A stretch of 64,000 bases of DNA, from contig JACEVL010000463.1 in NCBI GenBank assembly GCA_020284085.1, forward strand, positions 62,001-126,000, read 5' to 3'. Positions 1-11,640 of the stretch are shown here, piece by piece; position 1 is the stretch's first letter, and every line of letters starts with the position of its first letter. The notes beneath the pieces were generated by a model, which was given only the letters and a program-made list of their open reading frames with translations, searched no databases and was not told the origin of the DNA. Origin of the DNA: Aporrectodea caliginosa (lineage: Eukaryota > Annelida > Clitellata > Crassiclitellata > Lumbricidae). Made by a program: the position numbers and the translations under genes.

Positions 1-119
1 GCATAAGGGACACAGGGTGAACGTTTTACTCAAGAAGTTACAAAAAATACAAATGAATTTTACCCAAGACGTTCCAAAAACTATAAATGGATAGTACTCA
101 AATTGTTTTTCTTGCTACC

Positions 120-1548
120 TGCTATAAATTCAAAGTGTTATTGCAACGAGTTATTGAAATGAGTTACTGAAAGAGTGATTGAAATTAGTAATTGAAATGA
201 GTAATTGAAATGAGTGATTGAAATGAGTAGTTGAAATGAGTGATTGAAATGAGTGATTGAAATGAGTGATTGAAATAAGTTATTGAAATGAGTGAATGAA
301 AACTGTGATAAGAAAAATGTGATTGAAATGAGTGATTGAAACTGTTATTGAAAAGAGTTATTGAAAGTGTGATTGAAATGAGATATTGAAGAGTTATTTA
401 TATGAGTTATTGAAATAAGTAAATGAAAGTGTGATTGAAATGAGTTATTGAAAGAGTTATTGCAAAGAGTTATTGAAAAGAGTTATTGAAAAGTGTTATT
501 GAAAGAGTTATTGAATAGAGTTATTGAATTGAGTTATTGAAAAGAGTTATTGAAAAGAGTTATTGAAAAGAGTTATTGAAAAGAGTTATTGAAAACAGTT
601 ATTGTTGAAAGAGTTATTGAAAAGAGTTATTGAAAAGAGTTATTGAAAAGAGTTATTGAAAGAGTTATTGAAAAGAGTCATTGAAAAGAGTTATTGAAAA
701 GAGTTATTGAAAGAGGTTTTATGAAATAAGTTAGTTATTGAAAAGAGTTATTGAAAAGAGCTTATTGAATAGAGTTATTGAAAAGTGTTATTGAAAAGAG
801 TTATTTAAAAGAGTTATTGAGAGTTATTGAAAGAGTTATTGAAAAGAGTTATCGAAAAGAGTTATTGAAAAGAGTTATTGAAAAGAGTTATTGAAAAGAG
901 TTATTGAAAAGAGTTATTGAAAAAATTGATCGAGTTATTGAAAAGAGTTATTGAAAAGAGTTATTGAAAAGAGTTATTGAAAAAGGGTTATTGAATTGAA
1001 ATTGAGTTATTGAAAAGAGTTATTGAAAAGAGTTATTGAAAAGAGTTATTGAAAAGAGTTATTGAAAAGAGTTATTGAAAAGAGTTATTGAAAAGAGTTA
1101 TTGAAAAGAGTTATTGAAAAGAGTTATTGAAAAAAGTATTAGTTATTGAAAAGAGTTATTGAAAAGACCTGCTGAATAGAGTTATTGAAAAGAGTTATTG
1201 AAAAGAGTTATTGAAAAGAGTTATTGAAAAGAGTTATTGAAAAGAGTTATTGAAAAGAGTTATTGAAAAGAGTTATTGAAAAGAGTTATTTAAAAGAGTT
1301 ATTGAAAAGAGTTATTGAAAAGAGTTATTGAAAAGAGTTATTGAAAAGGGTTATTGAAAAGAGTTATTGAAAAGAGTTATTGAAAAGAGTTATTGAAAAG
1401 AGTTATTAAATGAAGAGTTATTGAAAAGAGTTATTGAAAAGAGTTATTGAATAGAGTTATTGAAAAAGTTATTGAAAAGAGTTATTGAAAAGAGTTATTT
1501 GAAAAGAGTTATTGATTAAGAGTTAAAGAAAAGAGTTATCGAACCCTC
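120..1548. repeat. 13-bp minisatellite, unit GAGTTATTGAAAA
   Basis: About 110 head-to-tail units. Units in the first 350 bp are more diverged (GAGTGATTGAAAT); the central 900 bp is nearly homogeneous. No ORF. The array butts onto a CR1-like LINE tail at about 1550, and one unit fragment recurs inside that tail near 1592. Confidence 0.92.
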
Positions 1549-1690
1549 GTACTCATTCTACTTCCTTCTATGCACAACTGAAGACTTTTCTGAAAAGAGT
1601 TATGATCAGTTATTGGCCTCGGGAGCGCTCTGAGTAGAACCTCTGAAAAGAAGAGGCGCTATATAAATTGATTGGATTGATTGATTGATT
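1549..1690 (+). mobile_element. CR1/L2-like LINE 3' end with (GATT)n tail
   Basis: Carries the element-end signature seen many times here: GAGCGCTCTGAGTAG, then GAGGCGC, then TATATAAATTGATTG, followed by GATT repeats. The coding sequence just upstream resembles the C-terminal Q-L-K-T-F stretch of these LINEs. Confidence 0.7.
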
Positions 1691-2376
1691 ATATACACTA
1701 CCTGCCTATGCAGACATACATCCCCATCCATAATTCTTCCCTCATTGCCACCAAAGTGTGACAGAATCTAAGATAATGCTAAAGTTTCAGATCGTTTGAG
1801 CAAACGTATATTCTGCGATAAGCGAACGCATTGCTCAGAAGTTTCTTATCCTAAAGGTTTTTTGAGAGGTTCTAAACCTAGGTATGCGCATTGCTCACAC
1901 GTTTCAAAGATCCAGAGTTTAACGACATCTTATGGCAACAAAAGCCTTTGACGTCGACAGAAATTGTTTTTGAACTGTTCTTATGACATAATACAGCTCG
2001 CATCGTAAATTAGATATTTATGGTTGGTTAGTTGCTGTTTAACGACACTGTTTCATAACATAGATGATCAGCGTCCTCCTCCTCCCTTATCCAGGCTTGG
2101 GACTGGCACTGCCAAAGTAAGTATTGCAACAGTAGCCCAGTTCTGATATGATATTGGATGCATCCAGAGTTGAACGGCAGCTTATGACAACAAATGCCTA
2201 GCCGTCGACAGAAATTATTTTGACATATTGCAGCTCGTTACCTGATATGATGTTGCTTTTAATAATAGTAGTTTCAGTTTAACGACACTGTGTGATAACA
2301 AAGATCATTCGCGTCGCCCTCCTCCTCCATCCAGGCTTGGGCCTGGCACTGCAACAGTACGAATAGTATGATATCA
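1691..2376. repeat. Dispersed repeat fragments, minus orientation
   Basis: Holds two reversed copies of the module AACGACATCTTATGGCAACA/GACGTC (1918-1960 and 2168-2210) and two reversed copies of the GCCAGTCCCAAGCCTGG module (2020-2125, 2262-2360). No gene seen. Confidence 0.6.
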
Positions 2377-2600
2377 ATATAATATATAATATATAATATC
2401 AACTCCTGAAATATATAATATATAATATATAATATATAATATATAATATATAATAATATATAATATATAATATATAATATATAATATATAATATAATATA
2501 TATATATATAATATCAACTCCTGAAATATATAATATATAATATATAATATAATATATATATATATAATTTAATATTTAATTTATAATATATAATATCAAC
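2377..2600. repeat. AT-rich satellite-like array (ATATAAT)n
   Basis: Tandem ATATAAT-type units, interrupted three times by the same 11-bp word ATCAACTCCTG. This suggests segmental duplications within the array. Confidence 0.85.
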
Positions 2601-2619
2601 TCCTGAAACTCGACTATAC

Positions 2620-3372
2620 TTTGCTCTCTGAAAAGTTTCCGCATTTCACATTCTCATCTAGTGTCCTTGACTTGGGTGTCAACCTATAGATAGCTCTCTT
2701 TACCTTCACTGAACACATATCCAAGCTTACCCGCTCTTCTTACTTCCAACTTAGGCGTCTTAGAGCTATTCGCAGATCTGTTTCATCCTCTACATTCACC
2801 TCAATTGTCCATGCTTTTGTCTGTTCTCGAATTGACTATTGTAATTCTCTCCTTGTTGGCTTACCCAAGGTTCGTCTATCTCCTCTTCAGTCTGTACTGA
2901 ATGCTGCTGCCAGACTTATAGCTCGCCTTCCTCGATTCTCTCACATCTCTACATTTATGGCTGAACAACTTCATTGGCTTCCTCTCTCTGTGCGCATCCA
3001 ATTCAAAGTTCTCATTCTCGTGCTCAAATCTCAACTGGGTCTTGCTCCAAAATATCTTTGTCACCAAATTCTCCGCCCCCTCTCTGCCACGTCAAAGCGT
3101 CCTCTCAGATCCTCTGACCGGCTTGACCTTTTTGTTCCCCGTGTTAGGACCACAATGGCTCAAACCAGGTCCTTTGTGTGCATAGGTCCCTCTCTATGGA
3201 ATCGACTTCCTCCTTCTCTACGCTCTACAATCCTCTCTAGTAGCATCTCTTCCTCTTTCTCTCACCTTAAAACCTTCCGTTTTCCTCGGAGTACCTCGCA
3301 CTGGGAGCGCTTCTGAAAGGCTTATGTTATGAGAAGCGCTTTATAAATGATCAAATACAATACAATACAATG
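2620..3372 (+). mobile_element. CR1/L2-like LINE, C-terminal ORF end and 3' tail
   Basis: Degraded thumb/C-terminal coding in shifting frames, with FVCSRIDYCNSLL-like and QLHWLPLSVRIQFK motifs and FVPRVRTTMAQTRSF, all typical of the region after the reverse transcriptase. It ends GAGAAGCGCTTTATAAATGATC and an (AATAC)n tail. A close copy lies at 44603-45012. Confidence 0.85.
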
Positions 3373-3392
3373 TAATAGTTGGAGCTGCCTAG

Positions 3393-3905
3393 AAAATTAT
3401 ATGTAAAAATTATATCTACAAACTTATAGGGCAAATATCAGACTTAAAAGAGGTGTGTAATTATTCTGAACAGTTCTTGCCGTTCATATGATAAAATGCA
3501 GCCCAATCCTTATACCATAAGGAGTTGATAGTAGTAGTAGTTTCAGTGTAACGACACTGTGTGATAACAAAGATCATTCGCGTCGCTCTCCTCCTTCACA
3601 CAGGCTTTGGTCTGGCACTGCCAGAGTACGAGTAGTTGAAGAGCCCTTTAAAAAATTATATGTAAAAATTATTTCTACATACTTATAGGACATATATCAG
3701 ACTTAAAAGAGGTGTGTAATTATTCTGAACAGTTCTTGCCGTTCATATGATAAAATGCAGCCCAGTCCTTATACCATAAGGAGTTGATAGTAGTAGTATA
3801 GTTTCAGTGTAAAGACACTGTGTGACAACAAAGATCATTAGCGTCGCCCTCCTCCTTTTATCCAGGCTTGGGACTGGCACTGTCAGCGTACGATCAGAGG
3901 CGGAG
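3393..3905 (-). repeat. Two-copy tandem duplication (~255-bp unit) of a composite repeat
   Basis: Units at about 3393-3640 and 3643-3900 are almost identical. Each contains the reversed AAAAGAGGTGTGTAATTATT module, a TAGTAGTAG stretch and the reversed GCCAGTCCC module. The second copy has small indels (TAGTAGTATAG). No coding potential. Confidence 0.8.
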
Positions 3906-4785
3906 TTAAGAGTTGATAAAGATGCAATCCTTAAGGCTTTTAAAGAGATCGTTTGAAAGCGAGGTGTTTCAGCCGATGGGGACATTATTTATAGTTTCCA
4001 GTCTTCTAAGTCTAGGCATTGCTTATAAGTTGCAAGCCTAAAGGCCTTTTTAAAGCGATACTAAAACGCTAAATCGAAATACAATGAGCTACATAGTCCC
4101 ACATCTTTACTCTGAATCTGACATCTAGCTCAATAATCAATATTGCCGACAGATCGCTGACCCTAGCAAATATATAAAAACATTGTTGTTGTCCAGTTTC
4201 TCAGTAGGGCCTACTTGAGACGAAACCACTGATCGTGACATCCAATTAGAATGATGCCTACTACGTCTCTAGTTCCGACCATTAATCTCTTTAGTATCTA
4301 CGTCATTTGTTGGAGAGAATTCCCTGTCAAAGAAGAGGCTTTGGAGATTGCTTACTTTCGGACTCGGATCTGACGTGTAGCACTTATCAGAGGAAACTAT
4401 TCCGATTGTAAGAGTCTCGTGTTTATGTGCATGATTTACAACTGTACAGATACGATTCACGCGATCGTTGCACTTGCATCGAAAACCGGAGAGTGCCACT
4501 CAAAATGTCAGGACTGCAATTCTGTAGCTTCTGAATTGGAAGACTTACGACAATAAACACTCGAGGCTTGTAACTCGCAGCCTGAGAACTCGATACTGTC
4601 GTTTGCGAACTTGATATGTCAGGCGTGCAGCTCAGATCTAAACTCGACTCAAGGATTAAGACTACAGTTTCCCGGTGCACGAGTTGTTGACTTGTAGAAT
4701 GGTCTGGTTGATAGTACTATCCCAGTGCACGCTATCACAGCTGTTGAGAAGAAGAGTTTCCATTGGCTTATGGCCGCCCAAGGCA
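3906..4785. other. Unassigned sequence
   Basis: Only short overlapping open frames on the minus strand (4269-4680), with no recognisable domain, splice pattern or codon bias. No repeat signature seen apart from fragments near 4020. Confidence 0.4.
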
Positions 4786-4789
4786 GTTG

Positions 4790-5054
4790 ACCTCGACATC
4801 GTGGGGCCCGTTCGCGCATTGGATAACATCTGGCGTAGAGAGCGAGAGGTACCGAGTTCGAGCTCCGTAGGCCGGACATGCTTTGTAGGCTGCTATTAGC
4901 GCCGTGTATTGCAGGCTGTCTGTTCTGTTAGTATAGTTAAGATTTATGTCTTCTGTCATTTGTGTTCTTGTGAATTGTTTCAATTGCATAGTTGTACACT
5001 GTAACCGGTTGCGGTTTGTCAACCGAATTGTTTGAATAAACGAAAATATTATTA
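4790..5054 (+). mobile_element. tRNA-derived SINE, family 2, + copy
   Basis: Pol III-type head: an A-box-like word in GCGCATTGGATAAC and a B box in GAGTTCGAGCTCC. A body shared with copies at 9955, 50911 and 58555 follows, then the 3' end AATAAACGAAAATATTATTAT. The tRNA acceptor stem is not maintained, so this is a SINE, not a tRNA gene. Confidence 0.75.
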
Positions 5055-5290
5055 TCGCCCGAACTGTTAAGAAATCTCATGTGAAAATAAGTTGCGATTT
5101 ATTTTATTATTCTTCCTAGCTTTAACGTCGTCTAATGCGATCAAAAGGTTGTTGACGACAATTCGAAAGTTATTATAATAATAATTATCATTTGGTTACT
5201 TGCTATTTAACGACAATGTGCCTTACAAAGATGATGAGCGTCGCATTCCTACTTTCTTCAGTTATGAAACAGAAGTAAAATGTCGATGAT

Positions 5291-6264
5291 TTATTTATTT
5301 ATTTATTTATCCAATGTTTAATGACATCTTTTAGCAACAAAGGCCGTTGACGTCTTTAAAGTTTTTGATGCATTTCAGTTCATTTTCGTGTAGTGTTTTC
5401 ATCAGTTTTCTTTATCTTTTTTCCGTCTTGGATTCTATTTCTGAAAGGATATTGACGACTTTAAAGTTTTTGACGTATTTAAGTTCATTTTCGAATAATG
5501 TTTTTCATCAGAATTCTTTCTCTTTTCTTGTCTTTGCTTCTTTTCTGACAGGAAGTTGCAACGATGAAATTTGACAGGTGGTTGTTCTTTTTTTTCTCCT
5601 TTTTTTCCTTCTTTTTTTGATATTAAAAAGAAACAAAATTAATCTTCTAGCCGTACAGGCTTTTCATTAATTTTTTTGGCGACCATATAGGCTCTATTAA
5701 TAACTGTTTTCTCCTCAATTTTAATCTAATTCTTATTCTTAATTACAATATTTGCAGAGCATCACATCTATCTCTCTAAATTAACATCAAGCTATCAATT
5801 TTACATTTACAATCAATCAATGTTCAATATTCTTAGTCCATCAAGAATAGTACAAACAGATTCAATAATCAATATCAACATGACAATCAAAGCATCAATA
5901 TTATTAAATGTTGATTTTATCAATTACAATTAACTCAAAATGAATCCTATACATAAACATTTTCAAACTAGTTTTAAGTAATAACTAAAGACCAAGAATA
6001 TTAAAAACATTGTTAAGCATCAGTTCTATCCAATAAAAAAAACACATTCAAATTAGAAACCCATACATTTATCACCATAAACAAACCAATTCAATTGCTA
6101 TAATCATAGACCATTATTCTGAAGCAAGTTATGATGTTCTACTCCAGCAACCGTTATCCAGCCGCATTAGTCAATATTTATTGCCGTTATCTAAGTTATG
6201 TAGTTACACATATTACCTGCAGAGAGTATTTTCAGATAATATTTACACTATTTATTAATAATCT
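5291..6264 (-). mobile_element. 3' UTR and (AAAT)n tail of I-like LINE
   Basis: On the minus strand this follows the stop of the RNase H-bearing ORF and ends GGATAAATAAATAAAT. Almost the whole 780 bp up to 6098 recurs in opposite orientation at 53222-54027, and the last 310 bp at 57961-58272. That defines it as the element's 3' UTR. Confidence 0.75.
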
Positions 6265-7865
6265 CTACATAATTTTCCCATTAGTTATAATCATGAGTAT
6301 GCTATATACTTCGAGATAAATATCTGGAATAGACAATATATTTTCAACAGTGCATTCCACTTTTTTCTTTGCACATTTTTCAAATATTAATTTTGATATG
6401 TCGTGTTTTTTACAAGCAATTAATATATGATGAATAGTGTCAGGCACCTGACATTCAGCACATAAGTCCGTTAGGCTTTTACCTATATGTTTCAACCATG
6501 TATTACTTAAGATATGTCCCATTCTAAGTCTGGTAATTTGAACTTCACGTTTCCTTGGAGAGTCTATAAATTTTATATTTGTGGACACCAAAGGTTGAAT
6601 AGATTTATAGAATCTTCCTTTTGATTCAAGGTTATATTCAATTTGCCATTTATTAATTACATAATTCCTTATTAAGGAATAGATTTCTTTTAATTCTAAA
6701 TAATTTGTTGAATTAATCACAGATATTTCCAGCCCCTTCTTTGCCAGCGTGTCTGCCATTTCATTTCCAGATAAACCAATATGGCTAGGAATCCATGCTA
6801 TGAGAACAGTACTATGTTTTAGTTTATTAATATTATCTAAAAATTCAAGAAATAGATTAGGCCGTGAACAAGACCTATTCTCTTTTATTGATGTGGCTAC
6901 ACTTAATGAATCAGTAAATATTATATATTTATTTGCTTCTTCATTTTCATTTTCAACAATCCATTTAATTGCTTCAGTTATTGCTGTTAATTCGGCTGAA
7001 TAAATCGAGGAGTCATTTGCTATTCTATAAATATTATGGATCTGCATAGAAGGTATACAGAAAGCTGCTGAAACTTTATGTTCAAGTTTAGATCCATCTG
7101 TATAGACAGATACATATTCAACATATTTATTAATTAATTCTAATGACAAGGATGACATAATATCAGGGGAGTCTGTCTTTTTATTGATATGTCTTTTCAA
7201 GGATAGATCGACTTTAATGGTTTTGTTCAGCCACGGAGCTGTTGACTGATAAAATGGTGAATTAAATGGCTGAGAATTTAAGGAGAAAAAATGTTCAGTT
7301 CTTTTAAACATAGAATTTGATTTAACAGAGGATGCATAATAATAATTTGACCAGTGGTCTCGCATAGCCTCCGCCGCTGGGTGATCTTTAGAACTGATGA
7401 TCTTAGATCCAATCTTGAGCGAGTTATTTAAGCGACGTAGGTGGAGTGGTAATTCACCACACTCATTTTGTAGGGCTATGATCGGGGTGCCTTTAGCTGA
7501 TCCACAAGCCAACCTCAAAGCTTCAGATTGAATATTTTGCAATTTTTTCAACTGGGAAGAGCTTGCTGTGCTATATGCCACATCGCCATAATCAAGAACT
7601 GATCTAATTATAGCTTTGTAAATGGATAAAAGGGCTCGCTTGGATGCTCCCCATCCATATCCAGATACAGCTCTCATTATATTCATTCGTTTTTTACATT
7701 TGGTAACAATGTAATCTATATGGGAGTTCCATTTTAGTTTAGAATCAAAGATAATTCCCAAGAATTTGACAGTATTTTCTATTTTAATTTGTTTGTTATT
7801 AAGGGTAATCCGTAATTTGGGTAATTTCCTCTTTTTTGTAAATACTATTTCAGTGGTTTTAGCTA
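6265..7865 (-). CDS. I-clade-like LINE ORF2 C-terminal half: RT thumb, RNase H, zinc knuckle (5' truncated)
   Basis: An open frame of at least 498 codons, continuing upstream of its first Met to about 7865. It begins in the end of the reverse transcriptase (KFLGIIFDSKLKWNSHI, VLDYGDVAY). A complete RNase H domain follows with all four acidic/His landmarks: YTDGSK, SAELTAI, FTDSLS and IPSHIGLSGNEMAD. A C-terminal cysteine/histidine motif (CAECQVPDTIHHILIAC) ends it. RNase H after RT is the mark of the I/R1-related LINE groups. The fingers and palm of the RT and the endonuclease are missing, as expected for a 5'-truncated insertion. No stop or frameshift over 1.6 kb implies a fairly young copy. 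Confidence 0.88.
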
Positions 7866-8690
7866 AAGCGTAAAATGTTGAATATATCTGGTATATTGGA
7901 TGCTATATAAAGGTGTCTTAACAGACCGTAACATTAATAACCGTAATATTACTCTTCAGTGTTACAACTCTCGTGGATGCCGGGTCTGTTGACGTCGACC
8001 TTTTTTTTTATTAACAAAGCACTCTTACTAAAAGCCACTGCAGTCAACGGCACCTGGCCTTAATTTCTTTAATTTTTGTTATAGGCAATTCTTTATTTTA
8101 ATGACGTATTACGTTTTCAAACTCACATAGGCCTAACTGGGAATGGGTTTACGTGAATGGTACGACTGTGGCACGCAGAGCAGAAGCCATAATTTTGATC
8201 TGTGTTAAAATGAGTTACCGGGAATCGTCAACAACCAATCCAACTTCGCTTCGCTAATGTAATAATATGATTAAATTTACTGGTAAAGTAAGACAGCGGC
8301 ATTGACAGCCATAAATAATGAATACTATTAATGATATGTTCGTTTAGACACCTATAAATAGTTTGCAAATAATGCTATAAAGACACATCACACTTTGCGC
8401 AGAGCTGTAATATGCCAAAACTAATCTTTGTCGGCGGCAACGGCCTATGTTGTCATAAGCTGCCGTTAAACTGTGGACACACACACGCAATCGCTGCTTC
8501 ATCTGTTACAGCATTGGGAGTTCTGCGCATGTCATCGGTCATAATAAAAATACTAATACCATTTTTCTTTATAATTTCAAACTGGCATGAACCATGGACC
8601 TCTGGATATTACAGAACGCAGTATGATTACAATTCATAGTATGAAAGGATGATCACAAGTCATTACAGGAGTCGAGTTTAACTGTTTGGC
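7866..8690. other. Non-coding, with small dispersed-repeat pieces
   Basis: Contains GCTATATAAAGGTGTC (7901) and the GACACCTATAAATAG/GCTATAAAG module (8345-8385). It also has a GGCAACGGCCTATGTTGTCATAAG module at 8440. No gene recognised. Confidence 0.45.
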
Positions 8691-9480
8691 AGCCATGCAA
8701 GGCACCATACGTCCTACTGCTAATTTTACCAACGCCATCTAGCGAATGACAGGCTGAGTGGACCCCCGCTTCCTATTTGATGTTCCGCTCTTCACGCCAG
8801 TGATATTGCCATTATTCTATGGGCCCCACACTCGTCGACTGATCTGCTGTTTCATTTCGACGGATATTTTCATCTAAATGCAGAATCTGACAAATAGCTT
8901 TGAACATTTCGGAGTTTTCCGGTGCTGGGTTTGCGTACCGGACTCATTCGTCGGTTTTGTCGAAGATTTTGAACGTATAAAGGGTATTTTGTTTGCAAGT
9001 TGCCTTGCATCAAGACCATCTTTCTGATGTACGGTCGAGTCTCAGCCATACGGTACGTGTACGCCGCCTGTAGCCGAGTGTTATCTTCTCGGTGGAGGAC
9101 GACCGACGCGGGCCATTGGAGTGACCTCTACCGTTAGTCATTGGTGGATCTCCAATCTACCGACCGACATGCGACGAATGCCTTTTCTCCGTACTCCTTG
9201 TGCCTCGACGACTAGCCGGACGTGCGTATCTTCCAGCAGTGAGAATCTGCTCGTCGGCAGCGTCATCGTGTTTGCGAACGATGTCAACTGTCTCCGCTCT
9301 ACTCTATCGACGCAACTTGGCTCAGCGACTCTGAACATTCATGCCATCTTCAGCTGTCGATGGAAATCCGTTGGTTGGTTCCTCGTGTGTGCGTGGGCGC
9401 ACCAATGGTAACTCTTCCAGCTTACTGTTCATTGTTTTGCTAGTTGAGGTAATAATTTTTATATTCGTTCGTAGTGACAT
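8691..9480. other. Unassigned, moderately GC-rich
   Basis: A 96-codon open frame at 9121-9411 (+) and its minus-strand shadow lack any domain I recognise. The segment runs into a LINE tail, so it may be a degraded LINE body, but I cannot show this. Confidence 0.35.
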
Positions 9481-9489
9481 TTAACATCA

Positions 9490-9575
9490 TAGTATTATAT
9501 ACTAGCGCAAAGAGCGCCTTTGCGTTGATATCTGGAAGGGGCGCTATATAAATGTTCATTTACATTACATTCATC
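9490..9575 (+). mobile_element. LINE 3' tail, (CATTA)n-type
   Basis: GAGCGCC, then a short loop and GGGGCGCTATATAAATG, then TTCATTTACATTACATT, matching the recurrent CR1/L2-like element end. Confidence 0.65.
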
Positions 9576-9614
9576 AATGGTGCTATTACAGAGGAACGGT
9601 GGGAACTGCATAGA

Positions 9615-9735
9615 AATAATTTTCGTCGACGTCAACGGCATTTGTTGTCATAAGATGTCGTTAAACTCCAGGATTTACGAATAATATTACGATCTGTTAC
9701 ACACCTTTAAATAACTGTCGTAACTTCTTTATATA
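9615..9735 (+). repeat. I-LINE-tail-like dispersed module
   Basis: GACGTCAACGGCATTTGTTG, TCATAAGATGTCGTTAAAC, then about 40 bp later ACACCTTTAAATAA. The first part matches the 3' end of the I-like LINE at 5320-5360. Confidence 0.65.
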
Positions 9736-9954
9736 AGACATAAGTCGCATGGTTTAATCGGTCGGTTGTCCTTTTTCTTAAACCAGGATCTCATTAAATG
9801 TTTCCCAACTCCATTTTAACTGAGCTACTGCCCGTATGCTACTGTATAGTAGACAGTCCAAAGTTTGGAGAAAGAAGGAAGGTGACGTCAACGTCAGCCA
9901 TAAGACATTTTGCTGCAAGGTTACGTTGCAATGTTATGATGTATAATAATAAGA

Positions 9955-10215
9955 ATAATAATAATAAATAATAATAATAATCTTTTCTTTATTGAAGCGC
10001 CTGACAAACGCACTGCGCTGTACATTTACATGTTATGCAATTGAAACAACAAATGACAGAAGACATAAATCTTAACTACTAACAGAACAGACAGCCTGCA
10101 ATACACGGCGCTAATAGCAGCCTACAAAGCATGTCCGCCCTACGGAGTCTCGAACTCGGTACCTCTCGCTCTCTATGCCAGTGTGTCATCCAATGCGCTA
10201 TCGCCCCCCCCAAAA
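9955..10215 (-). mobile_element. tRNA-derived SINE, family 2, - copy
   Basis: Reverse copy of the 4790 SINE. The head is recognisable by GGAGTCTCGAACTCGG (B box on minus). The 3' end differs: it runs through GCGCTTCAATAAAG into (ATT)n, like the copy at 58555. Confidence 0.75.
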
Positions 10216-10319
10216 AAAATAAAATCCTGGCATGACATACAGAAGAATTACAGACCTACACTACGTAAGTAAGTTAGTAAGTAAAAGAGCAAGTAAGTAA
10301 ACAAGGAAGTAAGTAAGTA

Positions 10320-10400
10320 CTCTTTACTGAGGCGAGCGCCTCTGAGTAGAACCCTTGAAGAGGCGCTATATAAATTGATTGATTGATTGATTGAGACAAA
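10320..10400 (+). mobile_element. LINE 3' tail with (GATT)n
   Basis: GAGCGCCTCTGAGTAG, GAAGAGGCGCTATATAAATT and GATT repeats, closely matching the tail at 1630-1690. Confidence 0.7.
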
Positions 10401-11130
10401 CGCTCACTTTTCAACCATAATGCATACAATTGTGAAAAAGTAGCACAATGTCAGTAGACAAAGCAAACACATTGTTATAAACAGTTTCAAACCCTAACTG
10501 AATAATTTTATAGTACTCAACTAAGTGCATAAAACTCTGAAATTGACCTATGATTGGAATTAAAACTAACAGTTGAGATAATTGAGCAATCGTATATAAT
10601 TATATACTGGTGCATCCTTAATCATATTTAGCGGTCCATCATGTATGACTTCATATTCTGTTCATACCATAGTTTATTTAAAAACTTATGTAATCGTTGT
10701 ATATAATGTAATGCGTGTGCGCTTTTCAGATGCAAATAAAGGCTACTTACTTACTTGCGTACAGTGAGCGAATGATGACGGATTTCTCATAATTATGACG
10801 TCATGTTATCTTGTGCAATTTTACATCACGCTATGTTAATATGAATGCTTTCTAGTTCGAAATCCAAGTTTTCAATTAAACCTGTGGACTATTAATTAAC
10901 TGATATTCGATATTTGTAACTCGACGCCTTGGTCGCCAAATCGCTAGATTTACACCCGTTGGAATTTTATCAGCAGAACTTGCAATTAAAACGACAAACT
11001 GTGGTCTATTTTTTCGCTGTTAAGGTCCAAATAAAACGTCCTTCAACAGAGTAATTAACCAATTAGCCAATCCAGGACACAATCTGTGGTCCAGTTAGCT
11101 ACATTGGTAGGCTAAGACCACACGTCTCCT
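10401..11130. other. Non-coding; LINE-like tail at 10725-10755
   Basis: AT-rich, with no supported gene. GCAAATAAAGGCTACTTACT at 10732 looks like another LINE 3' end; its reverse occurs at 25085 inside the Helitron. Confidence 0.4.
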
Positions 11131-11132
11131 TA

Positions 11133-11640
11133 AATGGCGTGGCACCCTTTCAAAGGGCAGCAGTGGTGAAGGATGTCGCCCATCATTCATTAAAAAATGA
11201 GCAGGGTCGAGGCCACACTGTTAAATCGCTTGCTAATAGAACAGTTGCCCCTTAATAGACTGGCACATTCGAAAATGCAATGCTTTAATTAAACACCGTT
11301 AAAACTGTTCCTACAGATACAATATATTCTCGCCCGCAGGTGTCCTGGGTATTCGTTCTTATTTAATACTGATCAATAATATTGTAGGTCGGATGTTAGC
11401 GTCCCTGGATGCCATATATTTTTTATAAGATGTCAATAATTATGAAAGAAAAAGCTACTATACCACGGTCCGAACACAAGGAACTTGAATGGCATGGCAC
11501 CCAGTCAAGGGGCAGCGGTAGTGAAGGATCTCACCCCAGTCACCCGATCAATTCATTGAAAATTAACAGGGTCGAAGCCATACGCTATATTAAAGCGTCT
11601 GCATTCCCATTTAAATAGACGATATCGCCAATTCTTCTCA
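11133..11640 (+). repeat. Duplicated ~120-bp module of unknown nature
   Basis: Copies begin at 11133 and 11488. They share TGGC(G/A)TGGCACCC, GGGCAGC(A/G)GT, GTGAAGGAT and CAGGGTCGA(G/A)GCCA, with diverged sequence between. The 355-bp spacing suggests an old tandem duplication. Confidence 0.6.

Noticed and set aside
120..1548. CRISPR-like array
   Set aside because: The unit is 13 bp head-to-tail with no spacers, in an animal genome.
4269..4680. Two overlapping minus-strand frames as a small gene
   Set aside because: No domain, signal, splice pattern or homology that I can see; lengths are within chance expectation.
5347..5574. 75-codon Phe/Ser/Leu-rich protein, repeated at 53748-53975
   Set aside because: Conservation between the two reflects copies of a LINE 3' UTR, not a gene.
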